DNA of 64,000 nt from Chersky-806 sp038252255 (GCA_038252255.1 JBBSAM010000005.1:1-64000); one strand, 5' to 3'; shown: positions 8,965 to 16,308, counted from the first letter of the stretch. The notes: a model not told the origin generated them from the letters alone. Made by a program: numbers and translations.

Positions 8965-9317
8965 ACCCACTCGCGGTGGTGACCATGGACGATTACGGAC
9001 CGACGCTCGTCGCGCACGTCGCCGGTGAGGTCGATCTCTCGAACGTCGACGAGATCCGAGCGCTCGTGGTCGCGGCTGTGTCCCACGACATCGAGTGCCT
9101 CGTCCTCGATCTCACGCAGACGACGTATCTCGACAGCACGGGAGTCCGTTGGCTGTTCGAGCTGGCCGAGCGGTTGCAGGGACGGCGACAGCAGCTCCGT
9201 CTCGTCGTCGATGACGGTGCGCTCGTGCATCGCGTCGTCAACCTGACCCAGCTCGACCAGCGGGTCCCCATCGACCCGAGCATCGATGCCGCACTGGCCG
9301 CGGTGGAACCGAGCTGA
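8961..9317 (+). CDS. STAS-domain anti-sigma factor antagonist
   Basis: A 118-residue STAS protein: TLVAHVAGEVDLSNVDEIRA, then VLDLTQTTYLDSTGVRWLF with the phosphorylatable serine in the DSTG loop. It starts inside the stop of the PP2C/HATPase gene (ATGA), so it is translationally coupled to the enzyme most likely to phosphorylate and dephosphorylate it. It is distinct in sequence from the STAS protein at 3385-3726, which suggests two antagonist inputs to the same sigma network. Confidence 0.9.
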   Translation: MNPLAVVTMDDYGPTLVAHVAGEVDLSNVDEIRALVVAAVSHDIECLVLDLTQTTYLDSTGVRWLFELAERLQGRRQQLRLVVDDGALVHRVVNLTQLDQRVPIDPSIDAALAAVEPS

Positions 9318-9366
9318 AGATGGTGAGCTGAAGATGGTGAGCCGAGGGTGGTGAGCCGAGCGGTGG
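9311..9366. repeat. four 14-bp tandem repeats at the STAS stop codon
   Basis: GAGCTGAAGATGGT occurs exactly at 9311-9324 and 9325-9338, followed by two degenerate copies (9339-9352, 9353-9366). The first copy contains the TGA stop of the preceding gene and the second repeats it. Confidence 0.9.
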
Positions 9367-9383
9367 GTGGTGACGCGTTTGTG

Positions 9384-9409
9384 GATTGGCTACCGAGAAT
9401 GTCGGGTAT
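9384..9409 (+). promoter_or_regulatory. SigB-like promoter
   Basis: GATT (9384-9387), 16 bases and GGGTAT (9404-9409) match the looser GNNT-N14-16-GGGTAC/T form described for streptomycete SigB. It lies 32 bases before the ATG of the small membrane protein gene at 9442. Confidence 0.45.
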
Positions 9410-9441
9410 GACCGTCGATGACCCCTGGTGGGAGGAACACC

Positions 9442-9711
9442 ATGTCCGAGACGGTGTGGATCGCGATGACAGCAGGAGCGTGGGTGATCGTCATGGTCGC
9501 GATCTCTGCGCTCGGACGGTGCGCCAAGCAGTCCGATCAGGCGCAGCAGCACCTGCTCCGGAAGGCATTCACTCCGGGGACCGCTACTCCCGGGACAGCG
9601 CGAACCAGACGACTTTGCCTTCCGCTCTCGGTGACCAGTCCCACCCGTCGGCCAGGTTCGACACGAGCTCTAGCCCCCGTCCCGACTCGCGCTCCGAGTC
9701 GCCGGGCGTGA
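9442..9711 (+). CDS. small single-span membrane protein (tentative)
   Basis: ATG 9442 has GGAGG 6 bases upstream and a SigB-like box in front. The product would be 89 residues, with one membrane span VWIAMTAGAWVIVMVAISAL followed by a basic, low-complexity tail. The last 128 bp overlap the convergent HATPase gene, so the tail composition may be a by-product of that gene. The N-terminal half looks real; a frameshift or early stop in the true gene cannot be excluded. Function unknown. Confidence 0.4.
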   Translation: MSETVWIAMTAGAWVIVMVAISALGRCAKQSDQAQQHLLRKAFTPGTATPGTARTRRLCLPLSVTSPTRRPGSTRALAPVPTRAPSRRA

Positions 9712-9964
9712 CCGTAGGCCCTTCCACGCCGGCGTCCCACACCTCGATTCGCACGTCGTCGCCGACGAGGATCCGAACCCGTACGCTGCTCGATGCATGC
9801 ACGATCGCGTTCGTAGCCAGCTCACTCACGAGGAGAATCGCGATGTCGATGGTTTCAGGAGCGATCGCGTGACGATTCAGCGCGGCACGGGTAAACCGGC
9901 GCGCGGCGCCGACGCTTTCGGGTACCGCCGGGAAGACGGTCTCGGCGGAATCGGCAAGAGTCAT
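9584..9964 (-). CDS. HATPase anti-sigma regulatory factor (RsbW family)
   Basis: A 126-residue GHKL ATPase: LLVSELATNAIVHA holds the N-box Glu and Asn, EVWDAG the G1 box, and GRGLELVSNLADGW the G2 region. Such stand-alone domains bind a sigma factor or phosphorylate STAS partners. It is transcribed away from the anti-sigma/sigma pair at 10003-11147 from a 38-bp divergent gap. No adjacent STAS gene is in the same operon, so its partner is probably encoded elsewhere in the module. Confidence 0.88.
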   Translation of the reverse strand: MTLADSAETVFPAVPESVGAARRFTRAALNRHAIAPETIDIAILLVSELATNAIVHASSSVRVRILVGDDVRIEVWDAGVEGPTVTPGDSERESGRGLELVSNLADGWDWSPRAEGKVVWFALSRE

Positions 9965-10002
9965 GTCTCTTTTTGTCTTTCCGGCTTGACCGGTCTACAA
10001 AC

Positions 10003-10410
10003 ATGACCGCGGTGGACGCAACCGAGATCCAGCTCGCAATTCCCGGGGCACCGGAGTATCTGCGGCTGGCGCGTCTGGCCGCGGCCGACGCCGGTAGTCG
10101 CGTGGGGTTCACCTTCGATCAGCTCGAGGATCTCCGCATCGCGGTCGACGAGCTCGGCTTCGCCATCACCGGTGGCCGGCCCGATTCGACCCTGACCCTC
10201 GTGTTCAGACTCACCGACGACGCGATCGAAGTCGAAGGCACCTGCGCGGACGACGGGACGGGCGAGGGCTCGTCGGAGTTCGCGCCGACTGACCTGGCCC
10301 GCACGATCGTCGCCGCGGTCGTCGACGAGTACCAGCTCGAGGTGGTCGACGGCCAACGGCGGTTCCGGCTCTCCAAGCGGGTGCCGGATGGGCGTGACTC
10401 GCGAGAATGA
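10003..10410 (+). CDS. RsbW-like anti-sigma factor with degenerate ATP site
   Basis: A 135-residue protein, ATGA-coupled to the sigma gene that follows, hence its probable cognate anti-sigma factor. The N-terminal helix and LRIAVDELGFAITGG align with the RsbW N-box, but the usual Asn (NAxxH) is absent, and no clear G-box is seen in the C-terminal half. It may bind the sigma factor without kinase activity, leaving phosphorylation of STAS proteins to the other HATPase proteins nearby. The open frame extends to TTG 9973, but ATG 10003 keeps the usual N-terminus. Confidence 0.8.
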   Translation: MTAVDATEIQLAIPGAPEYLRLARLAAADAGSRVGFTFDQLEDLRIAVDELGFAITGGRPDSTLTLVFRLTDDAIEVEGTCADDGTGEGSSEFAPTDLARTIVAAVVDEYQLEVVDGQRRFRLSKRVPDGRDSRE

Positions 10411-11147
10411 CCACGTCGCACGACGAGACGCGCGAGCGTTTCTTCGAATATCGCCGGACCAAGGACCGTCGGCTCCGCGATGCCCTCATCTCCGACCACC
10501 TCGGTCTCGCGATCGCGTTGGCGCGACGGTTCTCGGGCCGCGGTGAGGCCGTCGAGGATCTCGAGCAGATCGCGACGCTCGGGCTCCTGAAGGCGGTCGA
10601 GCGCTTCGAGCCCGAACGAGGGCTCGCCTTCTCCACGTTCGCGACGCCCACGATCTCCGGCGAGATCAAGCGGCACTTCCGCGACCGGTCCTGGTCCGTG
10701 CGGGTTCCCCGTGCGCTCCAGGAGCTCGGTCTGCGGCTGACGGCCACCGTCGCGGATCTCACCAACGATCTCGGGCGATCGCCGACGCTGGCCGAGATCG
10801 CGACGGAGCTCGAGGTCGAGCCGGAGGCGGTGCTCGAGGCGATGGAAGCGAATCGCGCCTACGCGACGCAGTCGCTCGACGCTCAGCTTCCCGGCGACGA
10901 CCGAACGCTGGGCGACACCATCGGCGGCGAAGAACCCGGAATGGACGACGTCGAGGTGAAGATGGTGGTCGGCGACCTGCTCGCCACGCTGCCCGAACGG
11001 GAGCAGACGATTCTCCGCCTGCGCTTCTTCGACGGTCTCACCCAGACGGAGATCGCGAACCAGGTCGGCATCAGCCAGATGCACGTGTCCCGGTTGCTGG
11101 CCCGGTCACTCGAAACGCTCCGCCGGGACGTGGCCGGGCAGGTTTGA
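10407..11147 (+). CDS. SigB/SigF-family RNA polymerase sigma factor
   Basis: A 246-residue sigma-70 protein lacking region 1. Region 2 is intact (LARRFSGRGEAVEDLEQIA, GLLKAVERFEPERG, FSTFATPTISGEIKRHFRD), as are region 3 and region 4 (LRLRFFDGLTQTEIANQVG, QMHVSRLL). This type directs general-stress or sporulation-like regulons under partner switching. It starts within the stop of the anti-sigma gene. The family's GTTT/GGGTAT promoters occur at 4695, 9384, 11207 and 12094, so it is the likely reader of those boxes. Confidence 0.93.
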   Translation: MTTSHDETRERFFEYRRTKDRRLRDALISDHLGLAIALARRFSGRGEAVEDLEQIATLGLLKAVERFEPERGLAFSTFATPTISGEIKRHFRDRSWSVRVPRALQELGLRLTATVADLTNDLGRSPTLAEIATELEVEPEAVLEAMEANRAYATQSLDAQLPGDDRTLGDTIGGEEPGMDDVEVKMVVGDLLATLPEREQTILRLRFFDGLTQTEIANQVGISQMHVSRLLARSLETLRRDVAGQV

Positions 11148-11206
11148 GGCCCGTCGCAGACCTGGGCGCCGGTCCACGGTCCCCGGGTTGGCGCGCGCAC
11201 GTCGAT

Positions 11207-11233
11207 GTTTCGGTAAGGAGCGGGTCGGGGTAG
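11207..11233 (+). promoter_or_regulatory. SigB-like promoter
   Basis: GTTT (11207-11210), 17 bases and GGGTAG (11228-11233) lie 35 bases before ATG 11269 and just after the sigma gene. The spacer is at the long end of the accepted range. Confidence 0.45.
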
Positions 11234-11268
11234 CACCGGCTCGACCTCAAAGTAGATGGGACGCCGCA

Positions 11269-11472
11269 ATGACTGATGCAACGAAGCCGAGCCCCGAGAC
11301 CCGCGCGGCCGAGCGCGAAGAGATGGACGCCGCGCACGTAGCCGATCGCGCGCCCACGGATGACGAGGCGCGTGCCGCAGCCGATCTCGAAGTAGAGCCC
11401 GGCGTGGCTGACCACGAGCGGGAGATGGCGGAGCGTGGTGCGCACCAGAAGGGCGAAGGTCGAATCCCGTAA
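11269..11472 (+). CDS. small charged stress-type protein, 67 aa
   Basis: The product is hydrophilic, rich in Ala, Glu, Asp and Arg, with no Cys and no hydrophobic core (TRAAEREEMDAAHVADRAP, DHEREMAERGAHQKGEGRIP). The composition suggests a disordered hydrophilin-like protein. It lies directly after the sigma factor behind a SigB-like box, and its TAA stop overlaps the ATG of pncC. No domain is recognised. Confidence 0.65.
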   Translation: MTDATKPSPETRAAEREEMDAAHVADRAPTDDEARAAADLEVEPGVADHEREMAERGAHQKGEGRIP

Positions 11473-11993
11473 TGGTTTCGACAGCCCAATCCACCGCGGA
11501 CCTCGCATTCGCGACGGCCTCGGTCGAACCGATCCCGGTGTTGGCCCAGCGCGCGGTTGACCTCGCGTGGTCCCGCGACGCACAGATCGCCGTGGCGGAG
11601 TCTTGCACTGCCGGCGTCATCTCGGCCGCGCTCGCCGGCGCCGACGGCGCGAGCGCCTGCTTCCAGGGCGGCGTCGTCGCGTACTCGCCGGCCTCGAAGT
11701 TCTCGCTGCTCGGAGTCCAGCCGGGGCGCGTCGTGACGCACGAAGCATCGCGGCAGATGGCGCGCGGCGTGCTCGAACGCTTCGATGCCGACGTCGCGAT
11801 CGCGACGACGGGAGTGGTCGGGCCGGCGCGCGAGGAGCGTCAGTCGGTCGGGACGCTGTGGTTGGGCGGCTGCAGCCGTCGCCAGCCCGCGCTCGCCATG
11901 CGCAAGACGCTGCTCGGGGAGCGCCCCGAGGAGCGGCGCGAGGACGCTGCCCGCGCCGGGCTCCGGCTCCTCATCATGCTGCTGGAGCAGTAG
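11472..11993 (+). CDS. pncC: nicotinamide-nucleotide amidohydrolase (CinA C-terminal domain)
   Basis: A 173-residue stand-alone CinA-C domain, which deamidates NMN to nicotinic acid mononucleotide in NAD salvage. VAESCTAGVISAAL carries the conserved serine nucleophile, QGGVVAYSPASKFSLLGV the following conserved block, and TTGVVGPA corresponds to the usual TGIAGP. There is no N-terminal molybdopterin-binding half. ATG overlaps the stop of the preceding small gene (TAATG), so it probably belongs to the stress-induced transcript. A 15-bp stem hairpin follows it. Confidence 0.85.
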   Translation: MVSTAQSTADLAFATASVEPIPVLAQRAVDLAWSRDAQIAVAESCTAGVISAALAGADGASACFQGGVVAYSPASKFSLLGVQPGRVVTHEASRQMARGVLERFDADVAIATTGVVGPAREERQSVGTLWLGGCSRRQPALAMRKTLLGERPEERREDAARAGLRLLIMLLEQ

Positions 11994-12013
11994 CGCCGGT
12001 TCCCGCACGAGGC

Positions 12014-12048
12014 CGGCCTGGGACGAGCAGAACGCTCGTCCCAGGCCG
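12014..12048 (+). terminator. 15-bp stem hairpin after pncC
   Basis: Arms 12014-12028 and 12034-12048 are perfectly complementary (core GGCCTGGGACGAGC) with a 5-base loop. It starts 21 bases after the pncC stop. There is no T-tract, as is common in high-GC actinobacteria. Confidence 0.7.
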
Positions 12049-12093
12049 CGCCGCGGACGAGCCTCCCCGATTCGCGCTCCGATTCGGCTTATC

Positions 12094-12118
12094 GTTCCGT
12101 CGCTACCGCTCCGGGTAG
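12094..12118 (+). promoter_or_regulatory. SigB-like promoter
   Basis: GTTC (12094-12097), 15 bases and GGGTAG (12113-12118) lie 47 bases before ATG 12166, which also has a very strong GGGGGAGGG ribosome site. It is placed right after the pncC terminator, as expected for an independent transcript. Confidence 0.5.
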
Positions 12119-12165
12119 CCCGGATCGACGTGCGATCGCAGTTCGTGCGAGGGGGAGGGTTTCTG

Positions 12166-12561
12166 ATGCTGGGCTCTGACTTCGGATCGGGCCAGGTCTT
12201 CTGGTCGCTGTTGTGGTTCGTCATGTTCTTCATCTGGATCTGGATCCTGATCACGGTGTTCGCGGACATCTTCCGGAGCCACGACCTCTCCGGTTGGGCC
12301 AAGGCGGTGTGGGTGATCTTCGTGATCCTCGTGCCGTATCTCGGCGTGTTCGTCTATCTGATCGCGCGCGGCCACAAGATGAGCGAGCACGCGTTGGAGG
12401 CGGCGCAGGCGCAGGACGCCGCGGCTCGCGAGTACATCAGGAGCGCGGCAGGTACCGGTGGGAGCGCGGCCGACGAGCTCTCGCGCCTGGCGGACCTGAA
12501 GGACAAGGGCGTCATCGACGACGCCGAGTTCCAGCGGCTCAAGGCCAAGGTCGTCAGCTAA
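12166..12561 (+). CDS. PLDc_N/SHOCT membrane protein
   Basis: A 131-residue protein with two transmembrane segments (FWSLLWFVMFFIWIWILITV and VIFVILVPYLGVFVYLIARG) forming a phospholipase-D-nuclease N-terminal-type anchor. A short linker leads to a C-terminal SHOCT domain (LSRLADLKDKGVIDDAEFQR, LKAKVVS). SHOCT is a short oligomerisation motif found at the ends of many small membrane proteins. This architecture is common in actinobacterial stress regulons, and the SigB-like box in front agrees with that. The biochemical role is unknown. Confidence 0.85.
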   Translation: MLGSDFGSGQVFWSLLWFVMFFIWIWILITVFADIFRSHDLSGWAKAVWVIFVILVPYLGVFVYLIARGHKMSEHALEAAQAQDAAAREYIRSAAGTGGSAADELSRLADLKDKGVIDDAEFQRLKAKVVS

Positions 12562-13286
12562 TCCCGTCCGCGTCCCGACCCGGGGTCGCGCCCCTCGCTC
12601 CGTTCCCCGGGTCGCTCGCACTCGTTGCCGTACTGGCCGCGATCGCCGGTTGTCTCGACGCGCTCAGCCTGGTGCGGCTGACCGGGACCTTCGTCGCCTT
12701 CCAGTCCGGCAACACCGTGCTCGCCGGGGTCCGGATCGGGCAGGGCAACTTCGCCGCGGCGTGGCCGTCGCTCGTCGCAGTGCTGACCTACATCGCCGGC
12801 AGCGCGCTCACGCCGTTCGTGATCCGCTCGGGGCGATCCGGTGTCGCGGGCGGGCCGGCACGCCTGCTCACCTGGGCCGGCGGCTTGCTGGCGCTCGACG
12901 CCGCGATCGTCCTCGTCGGGTTCGGCGCCGGCAGCGAGCGGCCCGACGGGCTGCTGCGCTACGTCGGCCTCGTCGCGGTCACGATGGCGATGGCGATGCA
13001 GACACCAGTGGCCCGGACGGTCCAGGGGGTCAACGTGTCCTCGACGTTCTCGTCCGGGATGCTGGTCCGGTTCGGCCAGTCGCTCGGCGACCTCGTGCAT
13101 CCCGGGACGCGGGTGCGTGAGGTGGCGGTGACCCGGATCCTCGGCGTCGTCAACCTCGCGTTCCTGGGGGGCGCGATCGCCGGCGGGGTGCTGATCGAGC
13201 TCGTCGACAATGCCGCGATCCTGGTGCCGACGGTCGCGCTGCTCGCGATCGCAGTTGCCCGGCGGCGCTCGACCCCGGCAGCCTGA
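12561..13286 (+). CDS. DUF1275 (YoaK-type) membrane protein without a standard start codon
   Basis: The frame encodes a six-helix DUF1275 protein: a first span LALVAVLAAIAGCLDALSL, the conserved FQSGNTVLAG, then TFSSGMLVRFGQSLGD. The function is unknown. No in-frame ATG, GTG or TTG lies between deep inside the preceding gene and GTG 12672, and starting there would remove the first helix. The first codon after the upstream stop is ATC at 12561, overlapping the TAA (TAATC). A rare ATC start by termination-reinitiation, or a sequence error, would explain this. The start is therefore provisional; the protein identity is not in doubt. Confidence 0.8.
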   Translation: MPSASRPGVAPLAPFPGSLALVAVLAAIAGCLDALSLVRLTGTFVAFQSGNTVLAGVRIGQGNFAAAWPSLVAVLTYIAGSALTPFVIRSGRSGVAGGPARLLTWAGGLLALDAAIVLVGFGAGSERPDGLLRYVGLVAVTMAMAMQTPVARTVQGVNVSSTFSSGMLVRFGQSLGDLVHPGTRVREVAVTRILGVVNLAFLGGAIAGGVLIELVDNAAILVPTVALLAIAVARRRSTPAA

Positions 13287-13362
13287 TTACGATCCGCCTC
13301 CACGCCCCACTGCCGGGGCGAAGCGTGATCGCGGGGGAGCGTCCCATCATGGTGGAGCAGCA

Positions 13363-14142
13363 GTGACCGACCGGGTGCGGCTGGAGATCGACGGCGCGGT
13401 CGCGATCATCACCAACGACCAGCCCGACAAGCACAACGCGTTCGACGACGAGATGGACGCGGCCCTCTTCGACATCCTCGCCGAGCTCCGCCGGCGCGAC
13501 GACGTGAGGGCCGTGATCTGGCGTGGGGAGGGGAAGTCGTTCTCTTCAGGCCGCGACGTGGCCGCGATCGGGAACCTCAAGGTGCCGCTCTCGCACCACG
13601 AGCTCATGCGGCGCGGGCATCGGGGGATCCAGCAGCTGTGGGAGCTCGACGCGCCAGCGATCGTCGCGTGCAAGGGATGGGTGATGGGCGGCTCGTTCCA
13701 GCGGGCATTGCTCTGCGACATCAGGGTCGCGGCCGAGGGCACGCGTTTCCGGCTCCCGGAGGTGACCTACGGCGTGATCCCGGACACCGGCGGAGTCGCG
13801 GTGCTGTACGAGATGTGCGGCCACGGGTTGGTGAGCGACCTCGTGCTGACCGGGCGGATCCTGTCGGCCGAGGAGGCGCTGGCCCACGGCATCGTGAGCC
13901 GGATCGTGCCCGGTGAGGAGCTGGACGCGACCGTGCGCGAGATGGCCGACCAGATCGCCGCATCGCCGGCGGTCACCGTGAAGATGGCCCGCGAGGTGAT
14001 CCGGCATCTCGCGCTGCCGCAGATTCGCGCCTCGATGACCGACGAGATGATCTACCAGACGTTCATCAACAAGAGTGACGACATGGCCGAGCTGCGCGCG
14101 TCTCGAGCCGAAGAACGCCCACCGAAGTTCACCGGGAGCTGA
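13363..14142 (+). CDS. enoyl-CoA hydratase/isomerase family protein
   Basis: A 259-residue crotonase-fold protein. FSSGRDVAAIGNL and VMGGSFQRALLCDIRVAAE hold the two oxyanion-hole backbones, and FRLPEVTYGVIPDTGG the region with the catalytic acid. It likely hydrates or isomerises enoyl-CoA esters in beta-oxidation. GTG 13363 has GGAG 6 bases upstream. The next gene, 21 bp on, resembles 2,4-dienoyl-CoA reductase, so the pair may process unsaturated acyl-CoAs. The exact chain-length substrate cannot be read. Confidence 0.88.
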   Translation: MTDRVRLEIDGAVAIITNDQPDKHNAFDDEMDAALFDILAELRRRDDVRAVIWRGEGKSFSSGRDVAAIGNLKVPLSHHELMRRGHRGIQQLWELDAPAIVACKGWVMGGSFQRALLCDIRVAAEGTRFRLPEVTYGVIPDTGGVAVLYEMCGHGLVSDLVLTGRILSAEEALAHGIVSRIVPGEELDATVREMADQIAASPAVTVKMAREVIRHLALPQIRASMTDEMIYQTFINKSDDMAELRASRAEERPPKFTGS

Positions 14143-14163
14143 CTGGAATGCGGGGCTCGAGCA

Positions 14164-15051
14164 ATGGCTGAGACGATCGGACTTCCGGCACCCCCACCCG
14201 TGGGCGCCACGGCCCTGCCAGCCGGCACGTTCGCCGACGCGAGCGTGTTCGTCACCGGCGGCGGCACCGGCCTCGGCAAGGCCATCGCCTCCGAGTTCGC
14301 CCGGCTCGGTGCCGCGATCGTCATCGCCAGCCGCAAGGCGGACCATCTCGACGCCGGTCGCGCCGCTATCGAGGCGCTGGGCGCGCAGGTGCTCACGGTG
14401 CCGTGCGACATCCGCGACGCGGACAGCATCGCCGCCGCGTTCGACGCCGCGGAGAACGCGTTCGGCCTGCCGTCCGTGCTCGTGAACAACGCGGCGGCCA
14501 ACTTCCCGGTCCCGGCCGAGGACATGTCGCCCAACGCGTGGCGGACCGTGGTGGACATCACGCTCAACGGCACGTTCTTCTGCGCCCGTGAGTTCGCCCG
14601 CCGCCACCTGGCCGCGGGCACTCCCGGATCGATCGTCAACGTCGGTGCGTCGTACGCGTGGACCGGCGGACCGGGCTTCGTGCACTCCGCCGCGGCCAAG
14701 GCCGGAGTGAAGAACCTCACCGAGTCGCTCGCGGTGGAGTGGGGCCCGTACGGGATCCAGGTGAACGGCCTCGTCCCGGGACTCTTCCCGCACGAGGACA
14801 TGACGAGCGACATCCGCGGCAACATCGACCGGACCCACGACAAGGACGCGTGCCAGCCGGCGTTGCGGGTCGGGGAGCGCCAGGAGCTCGGCTGGGCGGC
14901 GACCTTCCTCGCGTCGCCCTACGCCCGCTTCATCTCCGGTCACACGCTCGTGGTGGACGGCGCGAACTGGCAACGCCGCTCCCTCACCAACCCCGCGGTC
15001 GAGACCGTGCGCGACCAGATGGGCCGCGGCCCCTTCGACCCGACCACCTAG
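14164..15051 (+). CDS. SDR oxidoreductase resembling 2,4-dienoyl-CoA reductase
   Basis: A 295-residue short-chain dehydrogenase. VTGGGTGLGKAIA is the cofactor motif (with downstream SRK favouring NADPH), VNNAAANFPVPAEDMSPNAW is the NNAG-type loop, and the active site reads VNVGASYAWTGGPGFVHSAA followed by AKAGV. The usual YxxxK is replaced by SxxxK with a tyrosine 14 residues earlier, the arrangement known from mammalian DECR1. The tail (GHTLVVDGANWQRRS) also fits that subgroup. It would reduce 2,4-dienoyl-CoA with NADPH, and its neighbour is an enoyl-CoA hydratase. Confidence 0.82.
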   Translation: MAETIGLPAPPPVGATALPAGTFADASVFVTGGGTGLGKAIASEFARLGAAIVIASRKADHLDAGRAAIEALGAQVLTVPCDIRDADSIAAAFDAAENAFGLPSVLVNNAAANFPVPAEDMSPNAWRTVVDITLNGTFFCAREFARRHLAAGTPGSIVNVGASYAWTGGPGFVHSAAAKAGVKNLTESLAVEWGPYGIQVNGLVPGLFPHEDMTSDIRGNIDRTHDKDACQPALRVGERQELGWAATFLASPYARFISGHTLVVDGANWQRRSLTNPAVETVRDQMGRGPFDPTT

Positions 15052-15091
15052 CAGCGTCCTCCCTCCCTCCTCGTCACTGCCTACGACCACT

Positions 15092-15125
15092 CGGCGCGGC
15101 CCCTCAGGCGGCGCGGCCCCTCAGG
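15092..15125. repeat. 17-bp tandem duplication at the end of the HNH gene
   Basis: CGGCGCGGCCCCTCAGG is present at 15092-15108 and again at 15109-15125. The second copy contains the TGA stop (15121-15123, minus strand) of the DUF222/HNH gene, and the first copy has an identical unused stop. Confidence 0.9.
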
Positions 15126-16308
15126 CGGCGAGGACCGGTGGTGGCTCGATTCGGGGTGGGGTGAGTCTTCGTTTTCGGGTGATGGGGTCGGGTGGGCCGA
15201 GGGTCCAGCCCTGGGTCTTTCGAGTGTGGTGGATGGAGCAGAGCCAGGTGAGGTTCGCCCAGGCGGTGGGTCCGCCGTTGGCGTGGTCGATCTCGCAGTG
15301 GTCGAGCTCGAGGTACTCCCGGCCGGAGCAGCCGTCGATCGAGCACTCACGGCCCGAGACGATCATCGCGGTGCGCAGCTCGGCGGGGATGTGTCGCCCG
15401 AGGTGCGCGACCGTCGCGATGTCCTTGCCTTTCTTGATGATCGCGGTGACGAACGCGGTCCCCATCAGACTGCGGACCCACTCGACGCTGACCGGGCCGA
15501 CTCCGGGGATCTCGCAGCGTTCCCCGTCGATGGTGTGGCCGCGGATCAATGCCTCGTGGTCGATGAGCACGTGCGCCGACCAGCCTCCGGCTTTCGCGGA
15601 CTTCTTGCCGTTCGGCTGGCCCACGATCGAGTCTGCGAACGCGTCGGCCGCGTACGCGTCTTGGGACTCGTGGGCCCCGGAGCTGCGGGCGGCCCGGAAG
15701 TGCTTCCTCGTTCCGTGGTCGATGACGGCCTTGATCGCGCCACCGACCTCGGGGGTGACCGTGAAGTGGCCTTCGACCATCCCGTCGGCCGCGGGCCACA
15801 TCCGAAATGATCGGGCCGCGTGCTGGCGCTCGGCCCGCGCCGCTTGATCCTCCCGCCGGGCTCGCTTCGCGATGCACGCGTCCCGCAACGGCACCATGCC
15901 CTTCCCGGCCGCCGCGAGCAGTGCCGGTTCCGCGGCCGGGTTCTCGGCGGCTTCACCCACGATCAGCTCCACCGCCCGCGCCGACAGCTTCCCGGCCCGC
16001 ACCGCCGCGTCCGTCGCCGGCAACGACTCAAGCTTCGCGGCGACCTCGATCGCCCGCTTCGCCTCACCCGACGACACACCGGTCACCCGGGCGCACAGCT
16101 CAGCCGCGCTCCGATCCCGATGCCGCGTGTATTCGGCGGTGTCCTCCACCCGCTTCGCGAGCTTTCCCATCATCCCGTCGATCAAGCGCCGCTGTACTCC
16201 CAGCTCCTCGAGCAAGGAAACCGCGACCGAGCCCGAACACGACGAAGGATCGAAGTCGCGCGCCGACGCTTCCAGCGCCGACCGAGCGGAAAGCAGGCTC
16301 CTCAACAT
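15121..16308 (-). CDS. DUF222 / HNH endonuclease-domain protein (13E12-repeat type)
   Basis: A 395-residue protein. The N-terminal and central part is the helical DUF222 region (AELCARVTGVSSGEAKRAIE, LSARAVELIVGEAAENP). The C-terminus is an HNH nuclease (CSIDGCSGREYLELDHCEID, then HANGGPTAWANLTWLCSIHH), with DH/N/HH metal and catalytic residues present. The family is multicopy in actinobacteria and has been called REP13E12 in mycobacteria; it is often treated as a mobile or selfish gene, but its role is not established. I see no inverted repeats or target duplications around it. ATG 16308 is preferred over a TTG at 16356; neither has a strong ribosome site. Confidence 0.88.
   Translation of the reverse strand: MLRSLLSARSALEASARDFDPSSCSGSVAVSLLEELGVQRRLIDGMMGKLAKRVEDTAEYTRHRDRSAAELCARVTGVSSGEAKRAIEVAAKLESLPATDAAVRAGKLSARAVELIVGEAAENPAAEPALLAAAGKGMVPLRDACIAKRARREDQAARAERQHAARSFRMWPAADGMVEGHFTVTPEVGGAIKAVIDHGTRKHFRAARSSGAHESQDAYAADAFADSIVGQPNGKKSAKAGGWSAHVLIDHEALIRGHTIDGERCEIPGVGPVSVEWVRSLMGTAFVTAIIKKGKDIATVAHLGRHIPAELRTAMIVSGRECSIDGCSGREYLELDHCEIDHANGGPTAWANLTWLCSIHHTRKTQGWTLGPPDPITRKRRLTPPRIEPPPVLAA

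Noticed and set aside
5782..8970. 1062-codon open frame antisense to the PP2C switch gene
   Set aside because: It mirrors a high-GC gene in the opposite frame, is Arg/Pro/Asp-rich and has no recognisable domain; the sense strand has clear PAS/GAF/PP2C motifs.
9377..9409. GTTT paired with GGGTAT upstream of 9442
   Set aside because: The spacer would be 23 bases, too long for a SigB-type promoter; GATT with a 16-base spacer was kept instead.
9973..10002. Promoter TTGTCT-N17-TACAAA before the anti-sigma gene
   Set aside because: The -10 would end one base before the ATG, placing transcription start inside the gene.
15121..16308. DUF222/HNH gene as an insertion sequence
   Set aside because: No terminal inverted repeats or target duplications flank it; only a 17-bp tandem repeat at its end.
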